7,191 nucleotides of DNA. It comes from Candidatus Zhuqueibacterota bacterium. GTDB lineage: Bacteria; KSB1; UBA2214. The stretch lies in NCBI GenBank assembly GCA_022706175.1, contig JAKJDB010000123.1, positions 1 through 7,191 on the forward strand. The letters run 5' to 3'. The position numbers and the translations under genes were made by a program. Shown here piece by piece: positions 5,636 through 7,191 of this stretch. A model generated the notes under the pieces. It was not told where the DNA came from. It did no database searches and saw nothing but the letters and a program-made list of their open reading frames with translations. Numbering within the stretch: the first letter of the stretch is position 1; every line of letters starts with the position of its first letter.

Positions 5636-7191
5636 ATGCGTCGACTGTCGTATGCTTTGATTTTTTTTCTCTTCTTCAGTAGCCCTGTCCGGGCGCAATC
5701 CCTAGCGTGGATGGATTCCTTTACCGATAACGATCTCGCCGGTTGGACGTTTGTGGACGATGAACCGAACCGGGATGGCCCCGGTCTGTGGCGAGTGGAC
5801 GAACAGGTCCTGCGGCAAACCTCCAATATCTATTACGGTCTGACGCCTGAAGAGGAATACGCTAAATTCCTCGGCACCCACATTCACGCCGGAAATCCCG
5901 AATGGAAAGATTATTCCTTCAATTGCCTGGTGCGTTCAGAGGACGACGACGGCCTCGGGATTCTGTTTCGCTACCGGGATGCGCAAAATTATTATCGTCT
6001 GATCATGCTCGATGATGCGAACAACCGGGGGCCGTTTACCAGGCTGCAAAAATACGTGGACGGCGTTATGATCACTTTGCAGGAAACGCAGTCCACGGCC
6101 AAGGCCATTCCGGTCGGCTGGTTCAGCGTCACTGCGGATGTGCGCCAAGACAGCATCAAGATTTACCTCAATGGGGCTCTGCTTTTTAGTACCACCGACG
6201 CCACTTTTTCCAGCGGCGGCATCGGATTCATGTGCTATGCCCACAGCGGCGCGCATTTCGATAGCGTGCGGGTCACCTCGGAATCCCTGGTCTATGAAAA
6301 GCCGGTGAACGTGACTGCGATTGTGCAGCGGCTGCCCTATATCCAATCGTCGACGCAGCATTCCGTGCAGATCGCCTGGCGCAGTTCCACGGCCGCCGTC
6401 GGAGCGGTGGAGTATGGTACGACGCTCGATTATGGCTCTAAAGTCCAAGAGGATTCCCTTGGCTGGAAACATTGGCTCACCCTCACCGGGCTCGAGCCGG
6501 ACACACGCTATTACTATCGTGTGACCAATAGCGATGTGGTGGTGACAGAGGGTGATACTTTTCGCACCGCTCGTCCGGCCGATGATCCCCGTGCCAGTTT
6601 CTTGATCTGGGGCGACAGCGGCACCGGCAGCGCCATACAGTACGGCGTCGCCGCGTTGATGGAACAACAGCCGGTGGATTTTTGTCTGCATGTGGGCGAC
6701 GTGTCGCAGTCCAACGGCTCCGAGTACGACGACATTTTTTTCAAACCTTATAAGAACATTGTGAAATCCCGCCCGGTTTTCACCAGCATCGGCAATCACG
6801 ACACCTATTTTGATCAGGCTGCCACCTATCTGGATAACTTTTACTTGCCGCACAACAATCCGGACAGCACCGAGCGCTGGTATTCGTTCAACTGGGGTCA
6901 TGTTCATTGCATCGCGCTGGACAGCAATGTGGATTTCAGTCTCGGCAGCCCTCAATACACCTGGCTGGTCGACGACCTCAACTCAGAGTTGCGCCGGCAA
7001 ACGACCTGGACCATGGTCTATTTCCATCATCCACCCTATTCGGTCGGTTGGGATGTGTGGGCCGGCGATACGCGCGTGCAGCGAATCCTGCAACCGCTGT
7101 TCGAAGCGCAAGGCGTCGATATGGTGTTCAACGGCCACACCCATGATTATGAGCGCGGTTATCTCAACGGCGTGTATTGGATCATCACCGG
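5636..7191 (+). CDS. Secreted calcineurin-like metallophosphoesterase (purple-acid-phosphatase fold) with LamG-like N-terminal domain, 3' partial
   Basis: The frame is open from ATG 5636 to the window edge (518 codons visible). Residues 1-20 are a signal peptide (MRR, phenylalanine-rich core, VRA before Q21). Residues about 25-215 look like a concanavalin/LamG or DUF1080-type jelly roll (DSFTDNDLAGW near the start, DDDGLGILFRY, IKIYLNGALLF, GGIGFM). Residues about 234-312 are the Fn3-like PAP N-domain (PYIQSSTQHSVQIAWRSS to LEPDTRYYYRV and TFRTA). The catalytic domain has GDSG (326-329), GDVSQ (354-358), GNHD (386-389), VYFH (461-464) and GHTH followed by DYER (500-507). The usual metal ligands Asp327, Asp355, Asn387, His464, His501 and His503 are present; the GDxxY tyrosine is Gln358. 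It probably hydrolyses phosphate esters outside the cytoplasm, substrate unknown; the jelly roll may bind carbohydrate. ATG 5636 is the first Met in frame, with a weak GGAAA 7 nt upstream. A sorting tail could lie beyond the edge. Confidence 0.92.
   Translation, partial: MRRLSYALIFFLFFSSPVRAQSLAWMDSFTDNDLAGWTFVDDEPNRDGPGLWRVDEQVLRQTSNIYYGLTPEEEYAKFLGTHIHAGNPEWKDYSFNCLVRSEDDDGLGILFRYRDAQNYYRLIMLDDANNRGPFTRLQKYVDGVMITLQETQSTAKAIPVGWFSVTADVRQDSIKIYLNGALLFSTTDATFSSGGIGFMCYAHSGAHFDSVRVTSESLVYEKPVNVTAIVQRLPYIQSSTQHSVQIAWRSSTAAVGAVEYGTTLDYGSKVQEDSLGWKHWLTLTGLEPDTRYYYRVTNSDVVVTEGDTFRTARPADDPRASFLIWGDSGTGSAIQYGVAALMEQQPVDFCLHVGDVSQSNGSEYDDIFFKPYKNIVKSRPVFTSIGNHDTYFDQAATYLDNFYLPHNNPDSTERWYSFNWGHVHCIALDSNVDFSLGSPQYTWLVDDLNSELRRQTTWTMVYFHHPPYSVGWDVWAGDTRVQRILQPLFEAQGVDMVFNGHTHDYERGYLNGVYWIIT

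Noticed and set aside
5622..5660. 12-codon ORF with a CxxC (ATG 5622, TGA 5658) overlapping the phosphoesterase start
   Set aside because: It has no Shine-Dalgarno, is out of frame and is very short; probably chance.
5936..6955. 339-codon open frame on the minus strand opposite the phosphoesterase
   Set aside because: The + strand carries the full set of phosphoesterase motifs over this region; the minus frame is a compositional shadow.

Overview
The window (GC-rich, no RNA genes, IS elements or CRISPR) looks like chromosomal DNA of a Gram-negative bacterium of the Fibrobacteres-Chlorobi-Bacteroidetes (FCB) superphylum or one of its uncultured relatives, such as a Calditrichota/KSB1-type or Marinimicrobia-type lineage. 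The pointers are a C-terminal FlgD-like/type IX secretion (Por) sorting domain with the NYPNPFNP signature, an apparent PorV/UPF0164-like outer-membrane protein end just upstream, a lipoprotein PrsA/SurA-like foldase, and codons rich in G/C at position 3. The lineage is an inference from protein style only.

Layout, all on the + strand: (1) bases 2-100, the last 32 codons of an outer-membrane beta-barrel-like protein; (2) 101-223, an intergenic stretch with two imperfect hairpins and a strong Shine-Dalgarno; (3) 224-3997, a 1257-residue secreted protein made of a signal peptide, eight PPC-like beta-sandwich domains arranged as four alternating A/B pairs, and a C-terminal sorting/anchoring domain; (4) 4010-4041, a 14-bp perfect stem with a GCGA loop, probably a terminator or partial terminator; (5) 4062-5606, a 514-residue lipoprotein starting at TTG, with two SurA/PrsA-N-like helical modules flanking one degenerate parvulin domain; (6) 5636 to the window end, a secreted metallophosphoesterase of the purple-acid-phosphatase fold preceded by a concanavalin/LamG-like domain and a fibronectin-III-like domain, truncated by the window edge.

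As a group the genes read as a cell-envelope and secretion neighbourhood: a likely outer-membrane component, a large exported repeat protein bearing a sorting tail, a periplasmic lipoprotein folding factor and an exported phosphoesterase. The foldase and phosphoesterase genes are 29 nt apart and probably cotranscribed; the hairpin separates them partly or fully from the repeat protein. A shared pathway is inference. I see no defence, mobile or otherwise clearly new system. The most unusual points are the strict A/B alternation in the repeat protein, the duplicated N-module of the foldase with its missing parvulin histidine, and the loss of the metal-ligand tyrosine in the phosphoesterase.
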